The notes below the pieces were generated by a model. It had not been told where the DNA came from and made no database searches. It worked only from the letters and a program-made list of their open reading frames with translations. From Candidatus Heimdallarchaeota archaeon (GTDB lineage: Archaea; Asgardarchaeota; Heimdallarchaeia; Heimdallarchaeales; Kariarchaeaceae), in NCBI GenBank assembly GCA_015522385.1, contig WAMJ01000045.1, positions 1 to 64,000 on the forward strand: a DNA stretch of 64,000 nucleotides, in the 5' to 3' direction. The stretch's first letter is position 1. The number at the start of each line of letters is the position of its first letter. The translations under genes were made by a program, and so were the position numbers. Below, piece after piece: positions 32,711 to 41,991 of this stretch.

Positions 32711-33544
32711 TTGGGGAAGACAATAGTAACGCACTCATACAAAGGTGGGACTGGGAAGACCCTGTTTACCATGAACTTAGCTGCCCTACTGGCCCTAAAG
32801 GGCTATAGGGTTGTGGTTCTGGACATGGATTTGAGTGCGCCGTCTATCCACTCATTTATCCCTAGGGAGATGCTAGAAGTTTTCCCCAAAGTCAACGACT
32901 CGCTACTCAAGGACGTTGCGATCCAAGATACCTTGATGGATCTCAGTGAGTACATCAACTGTTCAGGAAAATTATGGATTGGTGTATCCTCAAATAAGAC
33001 AGAGGACATCTTGAGGATTACGAGACGCACAGCAAAAGAATTCAACCAAGATGCCTCCAAGCTCTTCAATTGGATAAGCACTTTGAAGTCAAATCCTTAC
33101 AATGCAGATTTCGTCGTCATTGATACCTCACCAGGAATCACCTTCACCAGCATCAACAGTATCGCTACTGCAGATATCGCCTACATCCTCTTCAGGGTTT
33201 TAGAAGCTGACATTGCGGGAACAAAGGAGATGCTTGATGGTCTCCATACCAAGCTTGGATGTGAGATCAGACTGGTTCCAAATCAGGTCCCAGAAAGCTA
33301 TCTTCATGATGAGAAGTCTAGACAGGGGATAAGGGAGGTATTAGAGCAGTCATTTGAGATCGGGGTAATTCAGGACCTCCTGTTGGACACTATGATACTG
33401 CAGGAGTTGGACATCAGTAGAAACGAGATTCAGAGTCTACTGGACAAGTCAGATCAGAGAAGGAAGATATTTGTGACAAGCAATAAATATTCAGCTTTTA
33501 ACGAAGCATTGGAGCTCCTCTGCAGTAGGCTTTTAGAGAGCTGA
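32711..33544 (+). CDS. MinD/ParA-like P-loop ATPase
   Basis: A 277-residue ATPase of the deviant Walker A class (KGGTGKT at residues 11-17, with the signature lysine), Walker A' DMDLSAPSI and Walker B FVVIDTSPG. Relatives position protein complexes on membranes or DNA (MinD, ParA), or load metal clusters (Mrp/ApbC). The C-terminal 80 residues contain no CxxC pair, so a cluster scaffold role is not supported, and no clear C-terminal amphipathic membrane helix is visible. The start is TTG at 32711. It is divergent from one di-iron protein gene and convergent with the other, which invites a role in assembling or activating them. Confidence 0.8.
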   Translation: MGKTIVTHSYKGGTGKTLFTMNLAALLALKGYRVVVLDMDLSAPSIHSFIPREMLEVFPKVNDSLLKDVAIQDTLMDLSEYINCSGKLWIGVSSNKTEDILRITRRTAKEFNQDASKLFNWISTLKSNPYNADFVVIDTSPGITFTSINSIATADIAYILFRVLEADIAGTKEMLDGLHTKLGCEIRLVPNQVPESYLHDEKSRQGIREVLEQSFEIGVIQDLLLDTMILQELDISRNEIQSLLDKSDQRRKIFVTSNKYSAFNEALELLCSRLLES

Positions 33545-33560
33545 TTGCCCATGTTTGTTT

Positions 33561-34244
33561 CTATATCCCAAGATCCAGCTCGAATCTCCCAAGTGATTGT
33601 TTCATAAGTTCGGTGAATGTGTTTTTCTCCTCCTCCATATTTCCGAAATTGTAGTTAAGGGACTCCATGGATCCAGGGTTGAAAGAACCGTATGCGAAGA
33701 GTTCCTCGAATGCGGAATAGTACTTCTTAAATGATTTTTCGAGACCTTCCCTGCTGCCGAGTAGAGAATCTCCCTTGAGAATTTCCTCAACACTGTTTAC
33801 ACCGAAATCGAGATGCAAGGTCTCCTGTAGGAGGAAGTTTCTAGCCAGCTCGCTAATCTCAGTAATGTTACAGTTTTCCATTACCCTGAGATTGATGGAA
33901 TCTATCTGTGAGAGAACCGTAGCGACCATCACGACATCATCCCAAGTCTCTAGCTTTCTGTTAAACACTCCGATCTCGTGGGAACCAAAGGGTTTATTCT
34001 CCAGCTTCTTCTGAAGATCAGTGTTGCCAATCTGCTTGAATAATCTAACAATCTGCAAGCCGTGACCTACCTCATCGGTCACCATCCTTGCTGTTCTCCA
34101 CCGCTGTTCTGAACTGGTATTGTCCTTAGATTGCCATTCCAGGTAAAGATTGTAGAATCCGTACTCGACGTCTCCCTGTAGATAGAGAATTCGCTGGATG
34201 TAGTCCAATTCATCTGTGGACAGGTCCTTGATCGATTTGGTCAT
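33561..34244 (-). CDS. Second PaaA-like di-iron protein
   Basis: A 227-residue paralogue of the protein at 31776. The ligand pattern is again complete: E27, E58-x-x-H61 (DEVGHG), E123 in VMENC and E141-x-x-H144 (QETLHLDFG). It is shorter at both ends. Since phenylacetyl-CoA epoxidase pairs one metal-binding and one metal-free subunit, two metal-binding copies point to a different complex. It is 62 bp downstream of the TPR gene on the same strand. A TATA-like GTTTTTAGTA (34267-34276) precedes its ATG by about 28 bp, so it may have its own promoter. Confidence 0.76.
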   Translation of the reverse strand: MTKSIKDLSTDELDYIQRILYLQGDVEYGFYNLYLEWQSKDNTSSEQRWRTARMVTDEVGHGLQIVRLFKQIGNTDLQKKLENKPFGSHEIGVFNRKLETWDDVVMVATVLSQIDSINLRVMENCNITEISELARNFLLQETLHLDFGVNSVEEILKGDSLLGSREGLEKSFKKYYSAFEELFAYGSFNPGSMESLNYNFGNMEEEKNTFTELMKQSLGRFELDLGI

Positions 34245-34305
34245 TACTCTAGGGAAATATCTGGAGTACTAAAAACTATCGAGACATATAGCGAAATACC
34301 ACAAG

Positions 34306-35784
34306 CTAGGAATTCCTCAGTTTTTTGATATTCTCGATGTAACTGTCGATAATGTCTTGACCTTGCTCAAGTTTCTGCATGTCATCGGCTATGTTCTTTA
34401 CCCTGTCAAAATGGTCGACAATCCTAAGCTTGAGATCAGTAATGACTGAATTGAGATACTTAAGCTCACGCTCTTGGCAGATTATCTCTGCGTTGTCCAA
34501 GAGATCCAGAACCTTGTCGAAATCCCCTGTCAGCAATTTGAGTTTACCCTTGAAGATTAATGATTCTACGACGACAGTGAATGAGCGGCTCTTCCTTCCG
34601 ATTCTCTCCATCTCGTTCAGAAAGTCCTTGATCTCGTCGAGGATGTATTGCTCTGGACCCACGGAGGAGAGTTCAAGGAAATAAATCTCGATGAGGTACT
34701 TTAATGCCTCTAGTCTGATCTCAAAATCAAGCATTTGCATTTCCAAAATCTTCTCAAAGTGCCCCCTAGCTACCACCTTGTTAACAAGTCTCTTGCCATG
34801 ATAAGCTATGATTCCCAATGTCAGCTCATATCTCTGCTTGATGATCTCCAGATCGGAGCTCATAACCAATTCATACAGTTCGGCCCTGTTTCGCTCGACA
34901 ATATCTGTTTTTCCCATGTAGATAGCCACATTAGTCATGAGATGAAGTACGTTTGCGATATCAATCTTTGAGCCAAGTTCCTTGAATATTGAGTAGGAGT
35001 TCTGCATCATCTCCTCAGCAGTTGAGAGATTCCCCAGTTTGAAGTACAGATCTCCAAGATTCAACAGTGTGCTGGCGATACCTTTCCTGTACCCTAGATT
35101 CTCCTTGATCTCAAGGCTAAGTAGATAGTAGTCAAGAGCACTATCAAGTTCTCCTAGAAGACTGTAGACATGACCAATGTTGTTCTGAAGCATAGATTTG
35201 TAGTAAGGATTTGAATCTCCAATTAGTGACAGAGCATTGTTGTAGTACGACAGAGCACGATGCAGTTCCCCCTCGTTGTGGTACAGAAGCCCAATATTTC
35301 CCAATGTCCCTGCGACATCCTCTGTGAGACCCCTACGCTTGAAGTGGAAGATAGCTCGTTCATAGTGATCAAGAGCCATTTCACGATCACCAGTACTGGC
35401 GTGTGCAATCCCAAAGATATTGTGAATAACCGCTATGTGAGCAGCGGAATTCTGGACTTCCTCCTCATCCAAACTCTTAAGGTGATCAATGATTTTGTCA
35501 TGAAGAGCAAGTATATCCTCGCTTAGCCCCATTTTGTCCAAGCAAACTAGATACTCGGAGTAGGTGAGCAGCAGGTGTTGGGATGACTCCGACTCTTCCA
35601 TAATAGAGACAGTCTCCCGCGCATAGTCAATCGCTTCGTTGTACCTCTCCTCCAGTCGGAGGATGTAACATTCTGCAATTCTCTGAAGGATATGTGCCCC
35701 GGGTTGATCAATCTGAGGAATGAATTTCCGTGCTTGGCTGTACAGACCTTCAGCAGCCAATTCGATCACATCCTTGAAAAGCAC
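34306..35784 (-). CDS. TPR-repeat protein
   Basis: A 492-residue cytosolic protein built of tetratricopeptide repeats in its first two thirds. Good examples are GDREMALDHYERAIFHFKRRG, HNEGELHRALSYYNNALSL, LGELDSALDYYLLSLEIKE and LGNLSTAEEMMQNSYSIFKE, about 40 residues apart. The C-terminal third is helical with a coiled-coil-like end (IADDMQKLEQGQDIIDSY). The layout resembles the TPR scaffolds of bacterial regulators and eukaryotic LGN-like adaptors. No catalytic domain is attached. It starts with GTG and precedes the di-iron gene at 33561. Confidence 0.82.
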   Translation of the reverse strand: MLFKDVIELAAEGLYSQARKFIPQIDQPGAHILQRIAECYILRLEERYNEAIDYARETVSIMEESESSQHLLLTYSEYLVCLDKMGLSEDILALHDKIIDHLKSLDEEEVQNSAAHIAVIHNIFGIAHASTGDREMALDHYERAIFHFKRRGLTEDVAGTLGNIGLLYHNEGELHRALSYYNNALSLIGDSNPYYKSMLQNNIGHVYSLLGELDSALDYYLLSLEIKENLGYRKGIASTLLNLGDLYFKLGNLSTAEEMMQNSYSIFKELGSKIDIANVLHLMTNVAIYMGKTDIVERNRAELYELVMSSDLEIIKQRYELTLGIIAYHGKRLVNKVVARGHFEKILEMQMLDFEIRLEALKYLIEIYFLELSSVGPEQYILDEIKDFLNEMERIGRKSRSFTVVVESLIFKGKLKLLTGDFDKVLDLLDNAEIICQERELKYLNSVITDLKLRIVDHFDRVKNIADDMQKLEQGQDIIDSYIENIKKLRNS

Positions 35785-35844
35785 AGAATTGATAGATTCT
35801 CATAGGCTATAAATAGATCGAATTATGAAGGGACTACGTCAAAG

Positions 35845-36537
35845 TTAAACCTTAGATAAGTCGGAGGTGAAGATCACCCTTGCATCAAGTGGGATCAAAC
35901 CCTTGTCCGTCACCCTCAAGGGATTTATGTCGATCTCGGAGATAACCTCATCGTACTTGTTGCTGATCGTGGACACTGTGACCAAGAACTCCGCTAGCTC
36001 CCTTCGGTTTGTGGCAGGTAGTCCCCGGGGACCGTTTAACAGATCTTGATTCTTGATTGAGTCTATCATGAGCTCAGCATCGCTCATACTCAGGGGTGAC
36101 GTCCCAAAGGTCACGTCCTTGAGGATCTCGACCAAAGTGCCTCCGACGCCGAATACGGTGATAGTACCGAAGGTCGGATCCTTGGTACTCCCCACCAAGA
36201 GTTCTACCCCGTCGTCTGCCATTGGAACTATCAAGACACTGTTAAAATCCAACGTCTCAAACCTCTTCTTCAGGTCAAAGAATACTGCTGGGAGCTCATC
36301 CTTGTGAACATTCAACATTACAGCCTTCAGATCAGATTTGTGAAGAATCTTGGGTGACATTACCTTACAGGCATACTTTGTATCTGGCATATCTCGTAAC
36401 TTATTTTCGAGATCCTCCAGATCGGAAAAGACGTAGTACTCAGGGAACTTCAGACCCTCTTCTTCGAAGAACTGGTAAACCTCGTACTCAAGAGGTTGTC
36501 TCCCCTCGTTTATTATTTTCTGGAATATTCTATTCAT
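35845..36537 (-). CDS. ADP-forming acyl-CoA synthetase, beta subunit (ATP-grasp)
   Basis: A 230-residue ATP-grasp protein that forms the beta subunit of ADP-forming acetate-CoA ligase, which makes ATP from acyl-CoA, ADP and phosphate. The family motifs ACKVMSPKILHKSD, GSTKDPTFGTITVFGVGGTLVEILKDV and the C-terminal EIDINPLRVT are clear. The ATG at 36537 is one base after the TGA of the alpha subunit gene, so translation is tightly coupled. The pair lets the cell recover ATP at the end of acyl-CoA oxidation or amino-acid fermentation. Confidence 0.92.
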   Translation of the reverse strand: MNRIFQKIINEGRQPLEYEVYQFFEEEGLKFPEYYVFSDLEDLENKLRDMPDTKYACKVMSPKILHKSDLKAVMLNVHKDELPAVFFDLKKRFETLDFNSVLIVPMADDGVELLVGSTKDPTFGTITVFGVGGTLVEILKDVTFGTSPLSMSDAELMIDSIKNQDLLNGPRGLPATNRRELAEFLVTVSTISNKYDEVISEIDINPLRVTDKGLIPLDARVIFTSDLSKV

Positions 36538-36538
36538 A

Positions 36539-37981
36539 TCAATTCCTCCCTTCTCTCCTCAGGAACTCCCTGTACTCAACGAGGTATTTCAGCATCTTCA
36601 TGGCATCCTCCACCGTACTAAATGTCGGAATGTCCAGCTTGTCGAATTTGGCATTGATGATCTTAGACTCCTCACCCCCTACGGAGATAGACAAGATCGG
36701 CTTGGAAGCACTCTCCTCATTGTAAGGTTTGGTTCTGACCATGAAGTCTGTTATCAGGTTCAGGAAGTCCTGGACATTGAACTGTGGGGCAGACGGTATG
36801 ATGATAAGGATGATGGAGTCTATATGAGGATCAAGAGCGAACTGCTCTACTCCAAACATCAATTCCTCAGCAGTGACCATACCCGTGAGATCGAGTGGAT
36901 TGCTGGAGATGTAGTACGGAGGATACTTGGCTTTGAAGCTATTAACCGTATTCTTGCTGAGCTCTCCCAAGGTCAGTCCCTCTCTCTCCACAGCGTCAGA
37001 GGCCATGACAGCGAAACCACCGCCATCCGTCACAATCCCTACCCTCCTACCCCTGGGTACAGGCTGTTTCTCCAAGGTCTTGGCGAGGTTGATCATCTCG
37101 TCGAACTGATTAACCCTGATGACGCCGTGCTGCCTCAGCAGAGCAGTTACAACTGCATCGTTCGATGCGACCGACCCGGAGTGAGAAGCCGAAGCTTTAG
37201 CACCTAGCGAAGTTCTCCCAGCCTTGAGCAAGACGATTGGCTTCTCACGTGCAATCTCTCTCGCTCTCGAAAGAAACTTCTTTCCATTCTTGAATCCTTC
37301 GAGGTGGCCGAGGATGACTTGAGTCTGTGGGTCCTTTCCAAAATAGTCAAGTAGATCGTACTCGTTAACGTCACTGGCATTTCCAAAAGAGACAAATCGA
37401 CTTATCCATCTACCATCACCCTCGAGTGTGAATGCATCAAGGACAGCGGAGCCTAGGGCGCCACTCTGGGTCATCATGGCGATGTTCCCAGAACCGGGTC
37501 TGGCGACTCTCTCAAGAGGGATGAAGATCGTGTCTACCCCCTTGCTCGGTGAGAGAATGCCAATGCAGTTTGGCCCCACTATTCTTATGTCCTTGGTATG
37601 TGCCAGCTCAACTATCTTCTCCTGCATCTGCCTACCTTCTTCGGACACCTCTGCAAAACCTCCGCTCTCGATGACAATTGCTTTGACACCTATCGCTACT
37701 GCATCCTCCACAACTCCTAGGACGAATTTTGCAGGGATTGCTATCACGACTAAGTCGATCTCTCCTTGGACATCTCTTAAGTTAGGATATACCCGGTGAC
37801 CTTCGATTTCCCCACCTTTGGGGTTTATGAAGTACAGTTCTCCCTCATAACTCAGGAGAAAATTCTCCACGATATGCCATCCCAATTTGTTACGATCACC
37901 AGTCGCACCAACAATGGCAACACTTCGGGGTTCGAAGAATACCCCGATAGGATCGTAAGCCTCAGTATCAGTTGTTAACAT
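36539..37981 (-). CDS. ADP-forming acyl-CoA synthetase, alpha subunit
   Basis: A 480-residue CoA-binding subunit. It has an N-terminal CoA-binding Rossmann domain (SVAIVGATGDRNKLG), the ESGGFAE motif, the GPNCIGI segment and the phosphohistidine region with H in SASHSGSVA. The C-terminal part is the ligase-CoA domain. Together with the beta subunit encoded directly downstream it forms a heterotetramer that interconverts acyl-CoA plus ADP plus phosphate with acid plus ATP plus CoA. Which acyl-CoA is preferred (acetyl, branched-chain or aromatic) cannot be seen; neighbouring genes favour a branched-chain or acetyl substrate. Confidence 0.92.
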   Translation of the reverse strand: MLTTDTEAYDPIGVFFEPRSVAIVGATGDRNKLGWHIVENFLLSYEGELYFINPKGGEIEGHRVYPNLRDVQGEIDLVVIAIPAKFVLGVVEDAVAIGVKAIVIESGGFAEVSEEGRQMQEKIVELAHTKDIRIVGPNCIGILSPSKGVDTIFIPLERVARPGSGNIAMMTQSGALGSAVLDAFTLEGDGRWISRFVSFGNASDVNEYDLLDYFGKDPQTQVILGHLEGFKNGKKFLSRAREIAREKPIVLLKAGRTSLGAKASASHSGSVASNDAVVTALLRQHGVIRVNQFDEMINLAKTLEKQPVPRGRRVGIVTDGGGFAVMASDAVEREGLTLGELSKNTVNSFKAKYPPYYISSNPLDLTGMVTAEELMFGVEQFALDPHIDSIILIIIPSAPQFNVQDFLNLITDFMVRTKPYNEESASKPILSISVGGEESKIINAKFDKLDIPTFSTVEDAMKMLKYLVEYREFLRREGRN

Positions 37982-38054
37982 TCACTTTATTGTCCCATCA
38001 GCGAATAAAAAATAAATTGTAAGATGACGAGGGATTCGACAAAATTTGCGAGAT

Positions 38055-38912
38055 TTAAGGGAATATAGCCCCGTACCCCATCCGGATAGCGGAGAGCAGA
38101 GCGACAAACCAGAAGAGCTTGAGTAATTTGATCGAATTGATCTTCTTTGCCTTAGCAGCTCCAATATAGGCACCAATTACTGCACCTATCGCAAGAGTGG
38201 TTCCCCAGAATAGAACCAAGGATACGTCGCCATCGAATAGTGCAAATCGGGTGATCAGTATTACTATCGTCATGAAGACGATCATGAACGTAGAGGTCGC
38301 CGCTGCGATGTGAATGGGAACGCCGACAAGTGAAGTGAGCAGAGGAACGAAGATTATACCGCCACCCACTCCGAGGAGCCCTGCGACAAATCCTCCAAGA
38401 AGAGCGAAGAGTGATCCCACTCCGATTTTGACCGTATACTCATACACATGTCCATTCTGAGCGACTATCCGTCTCTTCTGGAGGAAGAAGCTCTCTTCGT
38501 GATCGTCCTCGACGGGAGTTCCGTTCACGTCGTTCTCGCCATTCTTCTTCAGGAGGTTCTTGATTGCTGTAATACCGATTAGGATTGCAAACAGGAACTT
38601 GATTGTGCTCACGTCGGTGATAATCTTCTGTGCAGTGTACGCTCCTAGTAGAGCTCCAGGTACAGCGATGCCCGCGAAGATCAGACCGGTCTTGATATCT
38701 ATCCTGTTCTGCTTGTAGTACTTAATGGATCCAGAAACGGAGGTGAAGAGGATGACATACGTGGAGGTCAAAGTAGCTATTTCTGGAATATTCAGGACAA
38801 AGATAAAGTAGGGTACATTCATCAAGCCCCCACCTATTCCAATCATGACGGCAAGAATGCCAAAGAGTATTCCCACTACCGCGGTGAGGCTTGCAGCGAT
38901 ATAATCTTCCAT
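38055..38912 (-). CDS. TauE/SafE family permease
   Basis: A 285-residue membrane protein with about eight hydrophobic helices in two inverted repeats. The duplicated family motif appears as GIGGGLMNVPYF in the first half and GVGGGIIFVPLL in the second. A soluble loop lies between the halves (about 125-160). The family exports sulfite, sulfoacetate or other small organic anions. The substrate is unknown; a link to the sulfite-oxidase-fold enzyme 9 kb away is only a thought. The TATA-like TTTTAATCTTA lies about 22 bp before the ATG. Confidence 0.85.
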   Translation of the reverse strand: MEDYIAASLTAVVGILFGILAVMIGIGGGLMNVPYFIFVLNIPEIATLTSTYVILFTSVSGSIKYYKQNRIDIKTGLIFAGIAVPGALLGAYTAQKIITDVSTIKFLFAILIGITAIKNLLKKNGENDVNGTPVEDDHEESFFLQKRRIVAQNGHVYEYTVKIGVGSLFALLGGFVAGLLGVGGGIIFVPLLTSLVGVPIHIAAATSTFMIVFMTIVILITRFALFDGDVSLVLFWGTTLAIGAVIGAYIGAAKAKKINSIKLLKLFWFVALLSAIRMGYGAIFP

Positions 38913-38999
38913 TACGATTCAGTCAGATTTTAATCTTAAAACAGTATAGTTCTGGACTATTTTCCCAAGCTTTAGATGATTTTTCTTGGTTGAGAATGT

Positions 39000-40127
39000 C
39001 TATGGTGACCTGATTTTTTCTGCGATGGCAGTACCGACATCAGAACACTTGGAATTCCCACCGAGGTCATAGGTGAGTGTCTTGCCCTCGAGGATGACTG
39101 CCTCAACTGCCACCTCCACTGCCTTACTGGCCTCCACGGCCTTTGGATCTGAGAACTTGTCACCGATGTAGTCGAGGAGCATTGCACCCGAGAGGACCAT
39201 GGCCATCGGGTTAGCCTTGTCCTGACCTGCATGCTTGGGAGCACTTCCGTGGACCGGCTCGAAGAATGCGTGATTATCCCCTACGTTCGCAGAGGGTGCC
39301 ATTCCCAAACTACCGCCTAGGACAGCTGATAAGTCGGAGGCTATATCACCCAGCATATTGGTCGTGACGGAGACATTGAACCAGTCAGGGTTGCGCATCA
39401 ACCATTGCGTATAGGCGTCGATATACGCATAATCTTTCTCGATAGCAGGGTGCCTCTCAGCCACCTCGTCGTATATAGAGCGGAAGAGACGACATCCTTC
39501 GAGTACATTGCTCTTGTCTATACATGTCACGCGCTTCACACCGTCCTTAGGTGCACCCCGATCACGGCGTTCAGCAAGCTTGAAAGCGTACTCGATCACA
39601 CGCTCTGCTCCCTTGCGGGTGATAACCCGTGTGTCGACTGCCAGTTCGGAGATCCCACCCCTGCTCAATCTACCTCGAAGTGGAGAGTATAGACCTTCTG
39701 TATTCTCCCTCACTGTAACCAGATCAACGAGATTCGGGTCCCAGACCAGCTTGTTGTTATCGTGTACCTTGTGCTTGATCCCCGGATAGAGCTTCGTTGG
39801 TCTGACATTGGCATAGAGGTCCAGACCGAATCGGAGTCCAAAGATAATCCCTGCACCAGCTATGTTACCATCGGGTAGGTTTGCTCCGGGCCACCCTACT
39901 GCACCCAAGAAAATAGCGTCAGCATCCTTACAAGCATCAAATGCACCCTCGTCCCACTCCCTTCCCGTCTCGAGGTAGTACTGTCCACCGCAGGCGAATT
40001 CCTCGAACTCGAAATTAAGACCGAATCGTTCAGAGACAGCATTCAGCACTTTCACACCCTCAGGGGTAACATCTCGTCCTATGCCGTCCCCCGGAAGAAC
40101 TACAATTTTGTAGGAATTTTTAGGCAT
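39000..40127 (-). CDS. Isopropylmalate/tartrate dehydrogenase-family enzyme
   Basis: A 375-residue NAD(P)-dependent beta-decarboxylating dehydrogenase. The start is the ATG at 40127, because a TATA-like TTTATCAA (40149-40156, minus strand) is about 26 bp upstream; an in-frame ATG at 40145 would add six residues. Family motifs are VVLPGDGIGRDVTPE, TVRENTEGLYSP, the metal-binding NMLGDIASDLSA and EPVHGSAPKHAGQDKANP. The EYFAG-like region of isopropylmalate dehydrogenase reads CGGQYYLETGREWDEG. Leucine synthesis, tartrate and homoisocitrate are all possible; no leuC, leuD or leuA is adjacent. Confidence 0.85.
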   Translation of the reverse strand: MPKNSYKIVVLPGDGIGRDVTPEGVKVLNAVSERFGLNFEFEEFACGGQYYLETGREWDEGAFDACKDADAIFLGAVGWPGANLPDGNIAGAGIIFGLRFGLDLYANVRPTKLYPGIKHKVHDNNKLVWDPNLVDLVTVRENTEGLYSPLRGRLSRGGISELAVDTRVITRKGAERVIEYAFKLAERRDRGAPKDGVKRVTCIDKSNVLEGCRLFRSIYDEVAERHPAIEKDYAYIDAYTQWLMRNPDWFNVSVTTNMLGDIASDLSAVLGGSLGMAPSANVGDNHAFFEPVHGSAPKHAGQDKANPMAMVLSGAMLLDYIGDKFSDPKAVEASKAVEVAVEAVILEGKTLTYDLGGNSKCSDVGTAIAEKIRSP

Positions 40128-40148
40128 ATGGAGAGTTTGGAACATCTA

Positions 40149-40156
40149 TTGATAAA
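40149..40156 (-). promoter_or_regulatory. TATA box for the dehydrogenase gene
   Basis: TTTATCAA on the minus strand, centred about 26 bp before ATG 40127; used to choose between two in-frame ATGs. Confidence 0.45.
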
Positions 40157-40250
40157 GAATTTGGGAGCAACGCCCATTATCATTCAAATAAAATGATAAT
40201 AATTCGTACCACAAAGTATTAGATCGAGAAGAGCATCTTCTACTTAACCT

Positions 40251-41108
40251 ATGGCCACGAGCATCCCAGTTAACGATCTGCTTCAAATCAGGAAGTCGAT
40301 CATCTCCACAGGAAAGACCCTGAAACGACTGCTGAATTCACGACAATCAGATCTATTCGCCTACCAGATGAACAACATGGCTGGTCATAAGTCCCTGGGT
40401 ATTGATCTAAAGGCAGAAGACCTTCTTGTAGAAGCGTTTAACTCCGCAGGGCTAAGAGGACAGGTTATATCAGAAGAGAGAGGAATTATTCCCCTCGAAA
40501 GCAATGATGGCATTTATTACACTTTCATTGTTGATCCTCTGGATGGTTCGACCAACTTCCGCAGGGGAATTCCATTCAACTGTATCTCAGTAGCTTACAT
40601 GCCAGATATGGATGAGATCTACCTAGATCAACTAGAGAATGGAATAATCTACGACTTCAACTCCGGAAATCTCTATGAGGTACGTGACAATCAGGCATTC
40701 GTCAACGACGATCCGATGAAGATGCGGCAATCTGCAAAACCCCGCACCATATGTTACTATTACTACTCAAGTAATGGTATGCAGCAGAAATTACTAAGCT
40801 TTGAGAGGAACTTCAGAATCAGAACTCTGGGGTGTGCTGCTCTCGAACTCGTCCATGTAGCTACCGGAGGATTTGACGGATTTATCGATGTGAGGGGGGG
40901 ACTGGGAACTTACGACTTCGCAGTTGCTGCGAAGATACTCGAGTTGATGGGCGCCTCTGTAACGTATCTTGTGAGTAAAGTAGATGGACAGAAAGAGGTC
41001 ACACCTTCCGATATCTTGCTCAATGACCTGCAGGCAGGGTACAAACTTGTTGCTTCACAGAATAAAGAATTCCACGACTCAATGTTAGAGAGTCTCAAGT
41101 GTGATTAA
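40251..41108 (+). CDS. Inositol-phosphatase / fructose-bisphosphatase family enzyme
   Basis: A 285-residue metal-dependent phosphatase of the IMPase/FBPase IV superfamily. The metal site motif DPLDGSTNF is near residue 98, the earlier acidic loop reads ISEERG, and the second metal aspartate is in GTYDFAVAAKILELMGA, where the usual Trp before Asp is Tyr. In archaea such enzymes dephosphorylate inositol-1-phosphate, fructose-1,6-bisphosphate or NADP. The exact substrate is not clear. Its stop codon directly abuts the stop of the convergent gene. Confidence 0.83.
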   Translation: MATSIPVNDLLQIRKSIISTGKTLKRLLNSRQSDLFAYQMNNMAGHKSLGIDLKAEDLLVEAFNSAGLRGQVISEERGIIPLESNDGIYYTFIVDPLDGSTNFRRGIPFNCISVAYMPDMDEIYLDQLENGIIYDFNSGNLYEVRDNQAFVNDDPMKMRQSAKPRTICYYYYSSNGMQQKLLSFERNFRIRTLGCAALELVHVATGGFDGFIDVRGGLGTYDFAVAAKILELMGASVTYLVSKVDGQKEVTPSDILLNDLQAGYKLVASQNKEFHDSMLESLKCD

Positions 41109-41546
41109 TTATGTAGTGGAGGAGGTCAGAATATAGATCATAACAGAGCTGGTGACGAGTACAATAAAGGCCGCAATAACAGCAATTGAACCGTCAGTTG
41201 TCACAAAATTTGGCCCTCTTGGTCTCCCCATACCTCTTGCATCCTCATCTGCACTCGTACCTTTGAAAGCCTTGACAAAAACCCCGAGAAACTTGGTGGT
41301 GGACTGCCCATAAATAGTAATAAATCCATATGCAAATAGCAAGATACTCACTCCAGAAACCGAATAAAAATAGTTAAGGGGATTGAGAGCTCTCGACCTA
41401 AACACCAAAATTATGGGGAAGGCATATGCGAGAAATACGATCACAAGTATAGAGAAAACGTACGATCTTTGAACCTCTCTCCTGAGATCGGGTCTACCCT
41501 TCTCCCAATCGTGCTCAACCATCTGGTCAACAGATTCTTGCTCCAT
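41109..41546 (-). CDS. Small membrane protein with three helices, unknown function
   Basis: A 145-residue protein with a charged N-terminal 30 residues and hydrophobic segments at about 31-50, 61-80 and 120-140. A soluble loop with GRPRGPN lies between the second and third. No known motif is visible. It is convergent with the inositol-phosphatase gene and precedes nothing on its strand for 1 kb, so its role is open. Confidence 0.5.
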   Translation of the reverse strand: MEQESVDQMVEHDWEKGRPDLRREVQRSYVFSILVIVFLAYAFPIILVFRSRALNPLNYFYSVSGVSILLFAYGFITIYGQSTTKFLGVFVKAFKGTSADEDARGMGRPRGPNFVTTDGSIAVIAAFIVLVTSSVMIYILTSSTT

Positions 41547-41664
41547 AATTTACTATGGTGAGATATATTAAAAAATATTGTGCTGAAAAGTAGCAGTATG
41601 TGGATCAATTAAGAAATATTATTGTCTTTATGAAGGGGATTTTAAAGAGTATATGTTGAAGAAA

Positions 41665-41979
41665 TCACATTACAGCGATCTTCTTGACCTGGGGCACTTT
41701 GGGTTTCGCATGGATCTCGAGGATTCCGTTCTTGAATGTAGTCTTGATCTCATCAGGATTGACCGCTGTTGGGAAGTGGAACTCCTTGATGAAGTAGTAG
41801 TCATCGCGGTCGCCCGTGATCTTGAGGATCTTATCCTCCCTCAGTGCGATCTCCATGTCCTTCTTGGAGACCCCAGGTATCTCCAGTTTGATATGGTACA
41901 TATCCTTCTCCTCGTCGTATGTTGACCAAGATTCAGGAATTCGGTACTGTCTGCCTTTCTCGTCTGTGTACAACCTCAT
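41665..41979 (-). CDS. Small heat shock protein, Hsp20 (third of three)
   Basis: A 104-residue alpha-crystallin-domain chaperone that holds unfolding proteins in soluble complexes. It has the family core MYHIKLEIPGVSKKDMEIALREDKILKITGDR and the closing GILEIHAKP strand motif. The N-terminal arm is very short (about 20 residues). GGAGGTGA precedes the ATG at a good distance. It is the last gene of a three-gene hsp20 operon (12 bp gap). Confidence 0.9.
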   Translation of the reverse strand: MRLYTDEKGRQYRIPESWSTYDEEKDMYHIKLEIPGVSKKDMEIALREDKILKITGDRDDYYFIKEFHFPTAVNPDEIKTTFKNGILEIHAKPKVPQVKKIAVM

Positions 41980-41991
41980 CTGTTCACCTCC

